A stretch of 64,000 bases of DNA from Parapristionchus giblindavisi (lineage: Eukaryota; Nematoda; Chromadorea; Rhabditida; Diplogasteridae): contig CALSFV010000235.1 of the NCBI GenBank assembly GCA_943737045.1, positions 372,001-436,000 on the forward strand, given 5' to 3'. Positions 1-12,036 of the stretch are shown here, one piece after another. The notes under the pieces were generated by a model. The model worked only from the letters and a program-made list of their open reading frames with translations, did not search any database and had not been told where the DNA came from. The position numbers were made by a program, and so were the translations under genes. Positions within the stretch are counted from its first letter, which is position 1. Each line of letters opens with the position of its first letter.

Positions 1-1472
1 ATCTCTTCTACATACTGTCAGTGATTCTGGGCACTCAAGGAGCCTGGAACGGGACGAGTGCAAGTTTGTCATGAAATTGAATTTAAACCAAAAATGTTGC
101 GAAATCCCGTGCAAACGTCTCACATGTTTTCCTACACTCGTACACTTTGTACTTATTGACACCCTTGAGATGTGCGATCAACAAATAAATAAATGAACAA
201 CTGGATGGTTTCAGTGGCGGTGGTTGATGTGATCACCTCCTCTCCTACGGCCAATGGTAACTGAATCATTACGTACCGAGATGAACGGCGATACAAAGGA
301 ACAACACCTGTCTGGCAAAGATCCAATCTGGCCATCCACCCGATACATTGTCGAAATTAAGCAATTTCAAAAAGAGACCCAAATCCTATATGGTTGATCA
401 TGTAAGCTACAATTACTTTTATTTACAAACATAACTGTAAGAACGTAGTACGTTCATATAATTTTACAAACAATGCTGAAAAATAAATAACTTTGCAGGC
501 TACTTATCCTGTGAATACGTTCACGATCGCAGTGGATGAGGAGTGTGAGGAGAGACGACTGTGGTGCAACATACTTATTTATTTTTTTGTTTATTTATTT
601 ATTTATTCCATCAAATATAATAGTCATTATTCATTGTATCGAAAAGACGATGTTATGTCTGAGACGATATTCATATATTTTGTCTATTGTTTGATGTATG
701 CTATTTCATCGATATATAAGCGACCATTTCATGATAAAGTATCTCGAATCCTAACAATAAGACTAGTTCTATCACACGGAAGGTTATTGGACATGTCCAA
801 AACGTGGTTAAAGGCCTCTTCCACACTTCATTTCCATCCTCATCCACTTGTCGTGTCTACAGCAGTTCCGTGTATAAAAGAACAGCGCGCGAAATAAAGA
901 TTTCCCACGCACTCGGCTACACTCAGAAATCGTTTCTATAAAAAAATAAAATCATATTCGATCGAAAATATTCGAGAATTTTATTCGACTAAACAAAAGC
1001 TAGTATCCATGATACATTTTCAAAAATCATTACTCTTTGTCACGGGAATCAATCGATGAAAAAACAAAATTCACAACAGGACTGGGACACAAAATACACA
1101 AAACGATAGCTACAGAGAAATCCTACCGTGAAACCTATTCATGTTAGTAGTTTAAAATGAACTTATGCCCCATATTATTGTATCATTTTTTATCCAAGAG
1201 GCAGGAGTGATTTGATCGCTACCTTTTTTCGATTTTGTGTTTACACAAAAAAACACAAAAAAATGACACAAAATCGATCCTACAGCTTTGTCGGACTAAT
1301 CTACCCGCTCCATTCTGTAGCAGTGGAAAACTTTGGAGGCATGAAGTAATTTTAGAAAAGAAAGATGACAGATCCAACGACAGAACTTTTGCATACATAT
1401 GATTTTGTGTTTTTTTGTGTTCCCAGCCCTGATTCACAACAACGCCGCCGCGTTATTCAATACACTTTACTC
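1..1472. other. Unassigned AT-rich sequence, possible stray exon
   Basis: No recognisable gene. A TTTGCAG acceptor at 492-498 is followed by an open stretch (499 to about 585, reading ATYPVNTFTIAVDEECEERR) that runs straight into an ATTT-rich tract without a convincing donor. It may be an exon remnant. An AATAAA lies near 893. Around 1,245-1,420 there are inverted A/T-rich words (GATTTTGTGTTT and relatives) that look repeat-derived. Confidence 0.3.
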
Positions 1473-1916
1473 ACAAGGGAATGCTAAGAACTCACCATGG
1501 AGTTATGATTAGTGAGATATATCACTGGAATCGGTATGAAATTCTGACTGGATATCCGTCGAGTCTACTTGCCACGAGCTTCTGGTATTCGAGAAAATCA
1601 ATAACGAAAAATCGAATATTCAGGGCATAAACACGTCTATCTTGATATGGCTAACCATCTCAACTCGGTTTTCATCTTCAATGTCACCGACACTTCTAGT
1701 GTAGTGGATTAGAGCTGAAATCCGGGTTCATAAGGCTATCCATATCAAAATAGTCGTGTTTATACCCTCAATATTCGAGTTTTCGTTATCGATTTTCTCG
1801 AATACCAGAAGCTCGTGGCAAGTAGACTCGACTGATATCCATTCAGAATTTCATACCAATTACAGTGATATATGTCATTAATCATAACTCCATGGTGAGT
1901 TCTTAGCATTCCCTTG
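1473..1916. repeat. Foldback MITE with CAAGGGAATGC ends
   Basis: Two arms of about 180 bp (1,473-1,652 and 1,731-1,916) are near-perfect inverted copies separated by about 80 bp. The ends read CAAGGGAATGC and GCATTCCCTTG. The terminal CAAGGGAA matches the foldback elements at 5,159-5,574 and 17,155-17,570, where a TAA target duplication can be read, so they probably belong to one superfamily. Short ORFs inside are fortuitous. Confidence 0.8.
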
Positions 1917-2229
1917 TTAGTCATTATCGTCATACGTCCCGGATACGCCCCTTTCTGTGAAACCAATAGAAGTGGATTCCCTATTGAAAGAAGCCCCGCC
2001 CATTGTGTTTTTTTTTCGAAATATGATGTCTTTTTTAATAAGACGAACGATTGTTGACTAAAATTACTGACCGGTATAATAAAATATACAAGAAATTTAA
2101 TATTGTACATATATCGAATTGTATGTACAACAACACTCCCTTACGTTCATTTTAATTTTCATTTCATATTAAACACAAGAGTGCACGCAGAAAAATCGAA
2201 AAAAAGTATTTAATGCACAATTTCAAATT

Positions 2230-2960
2230 TGCTAATTTTTAGGAAATGTTGTAATTTGAAAAAATCCCCTCTAGCAAAAGCCGTCCCTCTCTCTCTCTTC
2301 TCAGAGAGAGTGACTGAACTAACAGGACGTGGTTGTAAACCTCCTGTTCCCCCTTTTCTTTACATTATCTTTATCTGTGACCATATGCAAGAACCGTTTT
2401 CCGGGAAAATGTGACGTCATTAGCGTAGGCGGAGGCGTTTTCCAAAAATCCTCCGTCTACGCTAATGACGTCACATTTTCCCGGAAAACGTTTTTCCGTT
2501 GTTCTTGCATTCGACCACTGATCCCCCCAATCTTTTTTTTTGGAAGAGAGAGGGGGTGGGGGCTAATTGCTAAATGCTAAAGACTATATCTACCTCATCA
2601 AAATGTATCAATGCTTCGTCTCACATTTTATTCTTATTGTTAGAAGAAACAGCTGCACTTTTTCTCTTTAACAATGAAGATAAAGCAGTCTACTCCACTG
2701 AACTCACTGAAAAAAAAATACAAAACCTCTTTCTATCTACTTTGATTCGCTTCGCTTTACCACTCGTTCTTATCCTATAATATGGTTTTTGAAATAATAC
2801 CACAATTGCTATATCGATTCAAGTGACGCAATTTCAGGTCACCTATATTGACCGTCAACGATTATGCACTCTATTTGTGGAATCTTTCTTTATAATAATG
2901 ACCAACTGAAATAAGAGGTGACTCTTTCGTTTTATTCATTGCATTTGTAAAGGGATTTTT
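2230..2960. repeat. Older diverged copy of the tandem-duplicated upstream block
   Basis: This stretch resembles 4,960-6,245 plus 8,741-8,890, and 16,920-17,150 plus 20,750-21,070. Shared landmarks are a CTCTCTTCTCAGAGAGAG hairpin, the TATATCTACCTC box, and the segment AGGTCACCTATATTGACC followed by AAGAGGTGACTCTTTCG. It has no gene and is a third, partial relative of the unit. Confidence 0.65.
2395..2490. repeat. Short perfect hairpin MITE
   Basis: CGTTTTCCGGGAAAATGTGA at the left end is repeated as its reverse complement at the right end. The arms are about 40 bp around a loop of about 20 bp and contain the palindrome TGACGTCA. It is non-coding and lies inside the older duplicated block. 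Confidence 0.8.
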
Positions 2961-3414
2961 TTATCATTATACAACAGTTTTACTTTCTTTCATCAAATTA
3001 CCTGAAAATGAGCCTTATTGAATATTGTCATGCTTTCGGCGACCTTCATTTCGCCCAAATTCCAAAAGCACAAAATATTTTTTGAACAATTTTGAACGAT
3101 ATACTCAAAAAGCTAAAAAAGAGGGTAAATAGCATTTTGGGCTAGTTTCTTCGTGGGCATTATGTAATATCCCATGATTTCAGATGATGAAATTGAACAT
3201 GATGACTGTCGATCATCTTTACACACAGTGCAGTCGTTCCTTGGTCTCTCCTTCATCGTGGCTCGAAATCCATTCCAGTAGTTCTTCGTCCTGCCGATTT
3301 TTCTTGGATTGAAGACGACTCCGACTCCCTACTCCTCCACGATCGTCTTCCTTTGCCATATCTTCCTTCGACACTCATCGACATACGTCCTCTACGTACA
3401 ACCGCCTCAAAAAC

Positions 3415-3862
3415 CATGGCGGCGAGTTCCCGCAAGGCCATCAACCATCTCCTCGAACGACTTCAAGGAATGATGCAAGAGGTCAATGAAGTAATTGCAG
3501 TGGACACACCATTTCTTCATATTTTATTTTCACGTTTTCATCTTTTTAATTGTTTGTCACATTAGCAATCTCTCTGTAAGAAATGATAAAATACTTCTCA
3601 ACTTCTTCACAACTTCTGTCGACCATCCTCGTCCAGGATTGGAACAATCTGCACCAAATTACCAACACTATTGGCCGCTTATGAAGATATAATTGCAACG
3701 ATCCAATCGGAGGACCTCAAGGAACAGGAAATGACTGCTAAAGAAGAACTAGCAAAGAAGATCGAACTGGAGGCCACTCTCGATAGGCAAATGACCCTCA
3801 AGGAAAACTAGAAGGCTCTACAAGAAGTAGTCGAGATACTGGAGAATATGAAAATGCGGAGG
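3415..3862 (+). pseudogene. Degenerate coiled-coil ORF
   Basis: ATG at 3,415 begins MAASSRKAINHLLERLQGMM and reaches a possible donor near 3,490. A second coding-like block at about 3,640-3,812 (reading AAYEDIIATIQSEDLKEQEM) is rich in Glu, Lys and Leu, as expected of a coiled coil. It ends at an in-frame TAG at about 3,809, after which coding character continues (KALQEVVEILENMKMR). The phases of the two blocks do not join cleanly. I do not recognise the family; a gag-like or structural coiled-coil remnant is possible. Confidence 0.35.
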
Positions 3863-4254
3863 GGATTTTTTTGTATTCCCTGGCTGTGAACTTCTTTTAC
3901 TGATTCATGTGTGATAAAAATTTTTTTACATGACAAAAGATACCTCCGGAATCCCAACCAAGCATCGTAGCACTTGACAACGCTGCAGCTAGGAATGGAG
4001 AGAGAAGACCATGTTCATATCGCGTTTAATGAAATTAGTTGAAAAAATCGATTGAAAAGTGGTAAAAATCGCTTTTCGTCGAGCTAAGACTCGCTTCAGA
4101 AGAATATTTCGCAAATTTTAAAGGCTGATTTAAAATCAGCTTAGTCGATTTAGTAAACCCTGCAACTTTCGTGAAAATCGGGATATGTGAGTTCACATCA
4201 TTCCCATGTGAAGTAAAACAACGCAATCAATTTAACCGGCTGATATTCATTATT

Positions 4255-4561
4255 TTTATATATTATTTTCATTATTTTGATATTCCAAGTTGAAGGATTG
4301 GAATACGGAGGCTTTGCGGAGGAAATGCAATTGGGCACAGAAGATCAAGAGGATGACCATGGACCGCTGGGCTCGCAATACTACAGTTTGGACGCCGTTA
4401 TCTCGCTCTCGCGTTGCTGGACGACCTCCACCGAGATGGAGGGATGATTTGACAAGAACTATCGGATCTACATGGTGGAGTATGAATAGTCATGACTTTA
4501 CCCGTTCCATCCCCACCTAGCGATGATCGCTTGACGTGATAAATTTATTATTATTATTATT
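4255..4561 (+). mobile_element. 5'-truncated LINE (RTE-like) with RT C-terminal tail
   Basis: The reading frame at 4,290-4,520 contains KRMTMDRWARNTTVWTPL, VAGRPPPRWRDDLTR and STWWSMNSHD. This is the characteristic tail after the reverse transcriptase of RTE-type non-LTR retrotransposons (DRWA...W.P...R..GRPP.RW.DD). It ends in a GATAAATTTATTATT repeat tail. The 10-bp direct repeat ATTCATTATT flanks it (4,245-4,254 and 4,562-4,571), and copy 2 of the duplication has the empty site at about 16,533. It is a dead-on-arrival insertion made after the duplication. Confidence 0.85.
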
Positions 4562-4705
4562 ATTCATTATTCACAGCTTTAAATAAAAGGGGGGGGGTCA
4601 ATTGGTCGCCCGTGTCTCCCGGGGCGCCCATTTTCACTGGGAGATTCTACGGTGCTGTACTTTGTTGCTGTATTTCTAGTTTTTATTTTGTTTTTCATAT
4701 TAAAC

Positions 4706-4870
4706 GTGGATTCCCTAGAATATTTTAGTGAACAAACTGTGAAGACATAGAGATAGGAAAAGTATGTTAATTATATTGAGTGGTAGAATAATGAATGATA
4801 GTGCATGCAAAGACGTGCATTTTGAAAATTTCGAAGTACGGAATTTGGTTTCGAACCCGCGTCAACTAAC
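4706..4870. repeat. tRNA-related interspersed repeat relic
   Basis: It contains GAATATTTTAGTGAACAAAC and, in reverse orientation, a B-box-like GGTTCGAAACC preceded by GACGCGG. The same combination appears at 16,680-16,840. A longer copy at about 19,680-20,010 also has an A-box-like TGGTGTAGTGG. This suggests a tRNA-derived SINE-like family. Confidence 0.45.
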
Positions 4871-5158
4871 GCCAAAGGATTTAGAGAAGGGAAATGATAC
4901 GTCATTTATTTCATACTGAAACGAGTCATTAAAAAAAGAAAACAGATCGAAAAAGTATAATTTGAAATTTGCTAAAATTTAGAGAAAAAATCTAATTTGA
5001 ACAAAAAAAACTACCGCCTCTCTTCTAGAAAACGCCGTCCCTCTCTCTCTTCTCAGAGAGAGTGAGTGGACTAACAGAAGGTGGTTGTAAACCTCCTATT
5101 CCCCTTTTCTTTACTTTATCTTTATCTGATCCCCTTTTTTGGAAGAGAGGTTGGCTAA

Positions 5159-5574
5159 CAAGGGAAGTCTTTTATGTCTCAGTGAGACTTTTGGATAAGA
5201 GTATTTTTCCTCGATAGGTATAGGTTAAATATGATGGGAGCCAAAAAATTAGCTGCTGCCATGCACTTTCAGATTTTTTATAATTAATTTTTATTTTGTG
5301 AAAATGCAATTTTCAAGTGTGCATGCATTATTTTGACGCCGCTAAATTTTCACTGCTCTTTCAGGGGCTCCTTATATCATATACAGCAAGTCGCTTACGT
5401 TTTGTGAGTTTTTCAACATTTTTTAAAAAAATTACAAAATTAAAAATAATTATATAAAATCTGAAAGTGCATGGCAGCAGCTAATTTTTTGGCTCCTATC
5501 ATATTTTCCCTATACCTATCGATGAAAAACACTCTTATTCAAAAGTCTCATTGTGACTAAAAAGACTTCCCTTG
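5159..5574. repeat. TAA-flanked foldback MITE, copy in duplication unit 1
   Basis: The ends CAAGGGAAGTC and GACTTCCCTTG are flanked by TAA on both sides (5,156-5,158 and 5,575-5,577). The arms contain AGCTGCTGCCATGCACTTTC and its inverse. A 3-bp TAA target is typical of PIF/Harbinger elements, but no transposase is present. The element predates the duplication because copy 2 carries it at 17,155-17,570. Confidence 0.75.
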
Positions 5575-6717
5575 TAAAGACTATATCTACCTCTTAATAT
5601 CTATACACATCAAAATGTATCAATGCTTCATCTAACATTTTATTCTTGTTGTTAGAAGAGACATCTGCACTTTTTCACTCTAACATGTGTCGACATTCCT
5701 TTGAGACTTCAGCACTTTTTCCACTTTAAAAAGCCGCATCTCTACGTATCTTCTCGCTTCACTATAACACATTCGTATAAAATGTACTTGTGAAATTCCA
5801 TTGCTACTAGCTGCTAAACGCAAAAATACTCTATCGATAAACTCCCCTTTCTATCTCTTCCCTCCTCGCGCTCTCTCTTTGATCTACTATCTCGCTTGGA
5901 CTAGGAATGCATAGTATTTTTATTAGTATTATTAATTATTTTTATTAGTATTAGTCTTTAATAATTACATTGTATTTACACAGTACTCTCTTACCAAATA
6001 AACAAGTGTATTTTATACGGTCAATATATGTTGCTCATTTTGTCCGTAAATAAGCCAAGTTCATTGAAGATAAAGCAGTCTAATCCACCGAACTCTCAAA
6101 GTATTTGTTGGTTTCAAACATGAGCGCAATAGTCGGTCGCGTCGCAGTCACTGGAAAAAAACCTCTTTCTATCTATTTTGATTCGCTTCGCTTTATTACT
6201 CGTTATTATCCTATAATATGGATTTTAAATAATACCACAATTGCTATCGTACCTCAAAGTTTCTTGTTGCAGTGAAAGTTTCAGAAACATAGTGAACGTT
6301 TTTGAAGCGTTCTGAAAGTTTCACAACGCTTCAATCCTGTTTTTTTAGCTCAATTCGAGTGTTTGTTTCTATTTTTCTCATGTTTTCTTTATATATGAGT
6401 CATTACCAACATATTATGATCAATACATAAAAAATATTAGCACTAATAACATGATATATGAATTTCCTGGGAGCAAGTGAAAGCTCAGTTCACGATAAGT
6501 GATACTACCGTGTGCTTAGCAATTCTGATTCACGGTTCCGGCTCGTGAGAGGAGGAATGAGCAGGGTGGGCAAACTTTGTTTTATTCTTTTATTTTATTG
6601 TTCTACGTGAAGTTGCTTTTGCTGTGCACATATTATCTTTCAACTGTTCGCATCTCTCTTCATCGCTTACAATTTCACTCGTATTCATTAAAAAGACGCG
6701 GTTAGTCCACTAATTCA

Positions 6718-8129
6718 ATGGTTGTGTTCGTCCAGGAATCGTTCGCTGATGTCGTCTTTCAACTCCACTCCACACTTCTCGCCTCGGGGCAGCTGAATCT
6801 AATCTGGTGAGTCCCGTTTTTAGTATTTACTTTGTGAATTGAGCATATTGCTGTGCGGAACCTTTCATCATTGATTTACTCATTATTTTCCATTTAGGGC
6901 TTCTCTCAGCGTCTCGCTTCACCGTCTATGCAGACTGCAGCAATGCTCGGTGAGTACACTTAGTTTTCTTTTTATTTCCTTTTTTCACTTGTCCAGACCT
7001 ACATCAGCACATTGTACAATGTTCACTGTTTTACATCACGTACCGCTATTTCATCAATACATATTCTCCGTATTTATATATTCATTCAGTCCATCCAGAA
7101 ATTGCATAGATGTGGGCAAATTATTGTGTAAGATATTGGTTGAACTATGGTAGTTGTTATGGGGAGGACGGTTAAAAAGGTGGACATGATTAAATAATCG
7201 GGTTCTTCGTACTACATTGCTTAATGAGTGATTTTATATTACAGATCTGGACTACTCCTTCGTCTCGTCATACGGGAATCTCCTTTGAAGTAGCACGATC
7301 GGCGGTTTGTATCTTTATACTATGAATATTGAATAAAGTCAACAATATGACTTCGAATTTTTACTACTGCAGAAGCCCAGATCGCCCCAAACTGGGCGGA
7401 GCCAGGGCAGAATCGATTCAGATATTATTGGGGTAATAATAGTTTAGCCTCCGAATCCCTAAACCATGATATCCCAGAACATTCCTATTTCGTGAATGTC
7501 TTCAAAGGCATGAATCGTGGTAGACTGGAAGTTATCCTAAACCGGGATAAACCTTCGCTGATTTTGCTCTAAACTACACCATAAGGAGAGAATGATCAAG
7601 AAGTGGGGCAAAGAGTGTGAGATAATCAACGGAAAGTCAAACTGGGGAGTATACGACTTCTGCCCCCTATTTTAGTCGCCATCCCCAATCTGGGCTTCTG
7701 CAGTAGTGCCGAATTTTTGTTACATGAATTGTGAGTGATGAATTGTCGATTGTAGGATCATTCGGGTCAATCGAATCGTGATGATAGAAGAGATGAAAGG
7801 AAGAAAGTAGGAGCTGATAGAAAGATCAAGGAGGTATCGTGATTGATCATACTATTGTTTCATTTACTTTATTAGAAAAATGAATCTCTCATATGGTCTG
7901 TCGATTTAATTTTATAATGTTAAGTAGTGTCTATTGAAAGTTTGCGGATGTACCATACCCTTTATTCAATCAATAATTCATTCAGGAACCGGTATCTGGT
8001 TCAGATGATGATAGAAAAAAGAAGGATTCATCACATCGTTCACCATCTCCATATATTGATTCTGATCTTGATGAAGATACTCGTCATAAGATGAAACACA
8101 GTATGGTATCGGTCGTGAAGAAGCCCTAG
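6718..8129 (+). CDS. Captured five-exon gene, Arg/Ser/Asp-rich C-terminus
   Basis: Exons at 6,718-6,806, 6,898-6,949, 7,245-7,304, 7,756-7,833 and 7,986-8,129 join in phase to a 140-codon ORF. The C-terminal 70 residues are strongly charged (NRDDRRDERKKVGADRKIKE; SSHRSPSPYIDSDLDEDTRH) and end at TAG 8,127. They resemble the low-complexity tails of SR-type RNA-processing proteins, but I cannot assign a family. The N-terminal 50 residues (from MVVFVQESFADVVFQL) are less convincing and may be 5' UTR of the donor gene. An AATAAA at about 8,287 could serve as the polyadenylation signal. Intron 3 hosts a nested MITE (7,367-7,703). The whole gene sits between the arms of a mobile element. Confidence 0.5.
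7367..7703. repeat. Nested TA-flanked MITE in the captured gene's intron
   Basis: Inverted ends CTGCAGAAGCCCAGAT and ATCTGGGCTTCTGCAG are each flanked by TA (7,365-7,366 and 7,704-7,705). It is about 337 bp with no coding content, inserted in intron 3 of the captured gene, so it is younger than or carried along with the capture. Confidence 0.75.
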
Positions 8130-9360
8130 TCTCATACCTACCGTAATCACCCACATTCCCTTGCTTTGATACTCAATTTTATTTGGACTGTAGCGTAATC
8201 CTCACTTGTTTAGTGATTCATTTTTGTGCATACCTTGGATTTCCGTTCATATTTCTCCCCGAGATTGTTGTGTTTATCGATTGATCAATAAATATTCCGT
8301 TTCACCAATCAATATTTGGTTTATTGAGTACTCGAACAGTTGAAAGATAATATGTGCACAGCAAAAGCAACTTCACGTAGAACAATAAAATAAAAGAATA
8401 AAAGAAAGTTTGCCCGCCCTGCTCATTCCTCCTCTCACGAGCCGGAACCGTGAATCAGAATTGCTAAGCACACGGTAGTATCACTTATCGTGAACTGAGC
8501 TTTCACTTGCTCCCAGGAAATTCATATATCATGTTATTAGTGTTAATATTTTTTTATGTATTGATCATAATATGTTGGTAATGACTCATATATAAAGAAA
8601 ACATGAGAAAAATAGAAACAAACACTCGAATTGAGCTAAAAAAAACAGGATTGAAGCGTTGTGAAACTTTCAGAACGCTTCAAAAACGTTCACTATGTTT
8701 CTGAAACTTTCACTGCAACAAGAAACTTTGAGGTACGATATATCGATTCAAGTGACGCAATTTTCAGGTCACCTATATTGACCGAAAACGATTATGTACC
8801 CTATTTGTGGAATCTTTCTTTATAATAATGACCAACTGAAATAAGAGGTGACTCTTTCGTTTTATTCATTGCATTTGTAAAGGGTTATATGGATTTTTTA
8901 TCTTAGTAGTTTTATTTTCTTTAGTAAATATTACTGAATTAAGATTTCAGAATAAAAAAACACTCATAATCTCTACTCTTGTGGTCACATTAAAGATTGA
9001 TTATAAGATATACGTAATTTCTTAATTATTATACTTACATTGCTCTGTAATCAGGAATGTTGATGGTCTATATTGTACTATTGGTTACGGTAGCGCCTAT
9101 CCTTCCGCCTATGAATGATTTTATGATCGTTAATGGATAAACTCGATAAATAGCAACCTCTGAAAGTTGATTGTTACTAAATCGACCACGCTTATTATCG
9201 TGATGGAGGTCACTCCCCGTAGATTCATACCCTTTACGAACATTTCCCTTAGTAAATGATTCGCGCCGCAGCTGGACGCATGTACAAAACTTGACCGTGC
9301 TGTACTGTATTATTGAAATATTATTTTTTATAAACAAATTAAAACAAAATTCAAGGAGAG

Positions 9361-10225
9361 ATGCTTGAAGCCGGCGACGAGACGTGTAGTCAGACGATCG
9401 ATCACAGGGTCAATGATGTGAGTTTACCGTAACCTGATATTACCGTAGTATAAGAGTTTACCGTAACCTGATCCTACCGTAGTTTACCGTAACTTAATCC
9501 TACCGTAGTCTAACAATAAGAGTTTGCTCTAACCTGATCCGACCGTAGTCTAATAGTTTACCACTACCGTAATCTTATTCATTAGGATACCGTACCAAAG
9601 ACTACAGTAATCCTGATATCGATTTTCCAGGCCAATGAAGAGTTCATCGCGAATGATGATCCTATCTACGCGGTCATCTTTCGTACGATCGATCTACTGA
9701 GGGCATCCGTCGAAGTTGGATGCAGTGAATTTGTAAGTGAAATTATGAAATTGAAATTGTTTGAAATTTAAATGTGAAATTGTGAAATTACATGAGAGTC
9801 TGACGCTTTGTGACTGCTTTATGGTACTTTTTACATAATGTTTTATATCCTTGCATTTGGGGAGTGTTGTTCTGGGCGAATCAACTAGAATTTAAAAAAA
9901 AAGAGTTCAAAACAAATTCCTAAAACATCCCAATTCCGGAACGGCAGTAATATAATGGAATGTTATGCTGTCGGTTTAGTTTTTTTTAATTGATTTGATA
10001 TCCCAGAATTAAAATGAAATCAATAATCAGTCAATGAATAATAATCAATAACCGGCTCTTTCAGACGTTCACTACCGCGCTCTGTGAGGTACAGGGAAGA
10101 GCTGCGGAAAATTCGCATCAAAGAGGAAAATACAAGGTATTCTTTGATTTAGTCAATCGATATTTCGATGTTATTGATTTTTTCAGACAAGACAAGCAAC
10201 GCCACTTCATCATTTGGATTCCTGA
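9361..10225 (+). pseudogene. Gene A, copy 1: frameshifted
   Basis: Exons 9,361-9,417, 9,631-9,732, 10,065-10,136 and 10,187-10,225 match gene A of copy 2 (21,562-22,795). An extra A in CAGGGAAGAGC (about 10,097; copy 2 has CAGGGAGAGC) shifts the frame, so the last exon reads TRQATPLHHLDS and stops at once. Copy 2 reads the conserved-looking HFIIWIPECVVKAHKPPYC. I therefore treat copy 1 as decaying. Introns 1 of both copies carry degenerate TTACCGTAA-type repeats. Confidence 0.5.
9421..9605. repeat. Degenerate TTTACCGTAACCTGAT tandem array
   Basis: About six imperfect units of GTTTACCGTAACCTGATCCT fill intron 1 of gene A. The paralogous array is at 21,617-21,800. The core TACCGTA occurs in introns across the window, including those of lgd and ataxin-10. 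Confidence 0.7.
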
Positions 10226-12036
10226 ATGCGTGGTCAAGGCACATAAACCGCCTTATTGTTAGGAGGCTCGGGGAAGGAGGCCTCATATATTGTATATTGA
10301 ATGATAAAGTTTGCATCTTCGATCTTTTTTTCCGGTACGCAATGGTCAAGAATACACTCATCTTATATGACTCTGTCTGGAGATTTTGAAACTTTGATTA
10401 AACCATATGTATGAAATTTCCCTGGAGATGGTGAATTCAAAATAATTCCATGTTTATTCAGCGTTGAATTTGAAGGGGATGAAAAAGAAAAAAGTCTGCA
10501 AAAGGAGTTTAAAAAAGAGAAATAGTAACATAACATAGATAACATAAACATAAATACACTTTATCAAAATAAACTAATTGTAAGCAGTGTTTCCACTGAA
10601 TCTGAAGTGTCATAAAATGGATCTTCTTTCTCTTATTCTTCTTTCATCTCCTTATGATCCGCTATTTTGATGAACTTGTTCAGTATCCGAGTCGCTACAC
10701 TTAAATCTTGTTGAATAGTGAGTGGCGAGAGAATCAAGAAATATAATAATATAGAAATGAAGTAACCCACGAAGATCTCGTTCAAACTTCATCCTTAGCG
10801 GCTTTTATTGAAGGCGTACCACTCCTGACTTGGATAAAAAATTCTTCCTAAACATGCGAAAAGGGCACATTTTATCTATTCTTCCACCTACTTGCTTTAT
10901 GTTAAATTCGTTACCTACTTTACCTACTTTACTTTGAATATGATTTTTCAATTTTTAAAAGGCAAATTCTAGATGCTCTCCATTTGCGGATCCTAAAAAT
11001 GCTTTCATTTTATTTTCAATCCGACAATTACCATCTGAGAAGAAACGACGCATTCGAAGTTGGCCCGACTCATTCCAATTGACCCGATATCAAGAAAACG
11101 CCAGTGGGGAAGAGAACATGAGGAGTGTCTATCATGAGTGGCCAAAACGGTATTCATTCCCATCTCCCTAGTATATTCATATCTATCTCCCTAGTACTTA
11201 CTATCAGGAGTTATATTGTTCAATATACAGTACAGCCTAGCAGTGATCACCCGCAGGACTTCGTGTGCCTTGAATAACGGGTTGTACCTTTACCTTTATA
11301 CAGTACAGAAGATCCTCCCTTGGAGACGGGGTACCGGGTATCTCCTCTATCCCCTCGTATATTATATTAATATTATTGTTACTTGAATATTGAATATCAG
11401 ACGTGAGAATTGCGTGTTTTACTCTCTCATGTCTGAATTATTTTATCAAGGAAAGATTGGAATTTTAAACAAATGCCGTGATCCTTCACAAGCAATATGC
11501 AACAAAACATTTCGTGCTTTCATTATAAAAGCCAGAAGATCTTTGCATTCGGAACACCAAATAAATTGAATTGCATATTTCAATCGTATTTTTAGACGAC
11601 ATACCATCCCTTTCTTTCTTATACAGGAAAATAAATTATTTATGCAAGGGTTATTATGCAAGGGTTATTCTATCCATTTACTGGTCATATCATTTGTCCT
11701 TATTTATCCTATGAAGAACGGTCAGTTCTCTTCACTTTTCTCCTTTAGCGAAATCTCAATCAATTTTCAATCGTTCATTCTTTAACCTTATTAAGTTCTT
11801 CTTCTTTCCTTTGAAAAAACGTTTTATTGAAAACTGTCCTGTGTGGGTCATCCTACTGATGAGGCCCATCCCACACGGGCCGGTCCAGTGTCTAGGACCA
11901 GGGCCGAAACACTGGATCGTTTTATCTCTAGATAGTCAGTCTTTACATAGTTTCTTTTCTAACACAACCTACTTTAAAACCATTCTTTCATTACTTTAAC
12001 TCTAATTTCTTGTCATTTGAATTACTCTTTTTTTAG

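Larger units (their letters stand above)
6247..8738. mobile_element. Long-TIR element carrying a captured gene
   Basis: Two arms of about 405 bp (6,247-6,650 and 8,333-8,738) are nearly identical inverted repeats beginning TCGTACCTCAAAG. TA lies on both outer sides (6,245-6,246 and 8,739-8,740), and copy 2 shows the empty site TTGCCATATCGATTC at about 20,938. Between the arms lies a spliced gene (6,718-8,129) rather than a transposase. It is therefore a non-autonomous element moved in trans. The TA target points to a Tc1/mariner-type or other TA-specific transposase. Confidence 0.8.

Noticed and set aside
4845..4870. Possible tRNA from the GGTTCGAAACC box on the minus strand
   Set aside because: No acceptor or anticodon stem can be folded; it is a repeat relic shared with 16,815 and 19,816.
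9068..9337. 89-aa minus-strand ORF also found at 21,272-21,538
   Set aside because: The two versions differ by frameshifts in the middle while DNA identity is high, so similarity comes from the segmental duplication. It lies in the sequence upstream of gene A.
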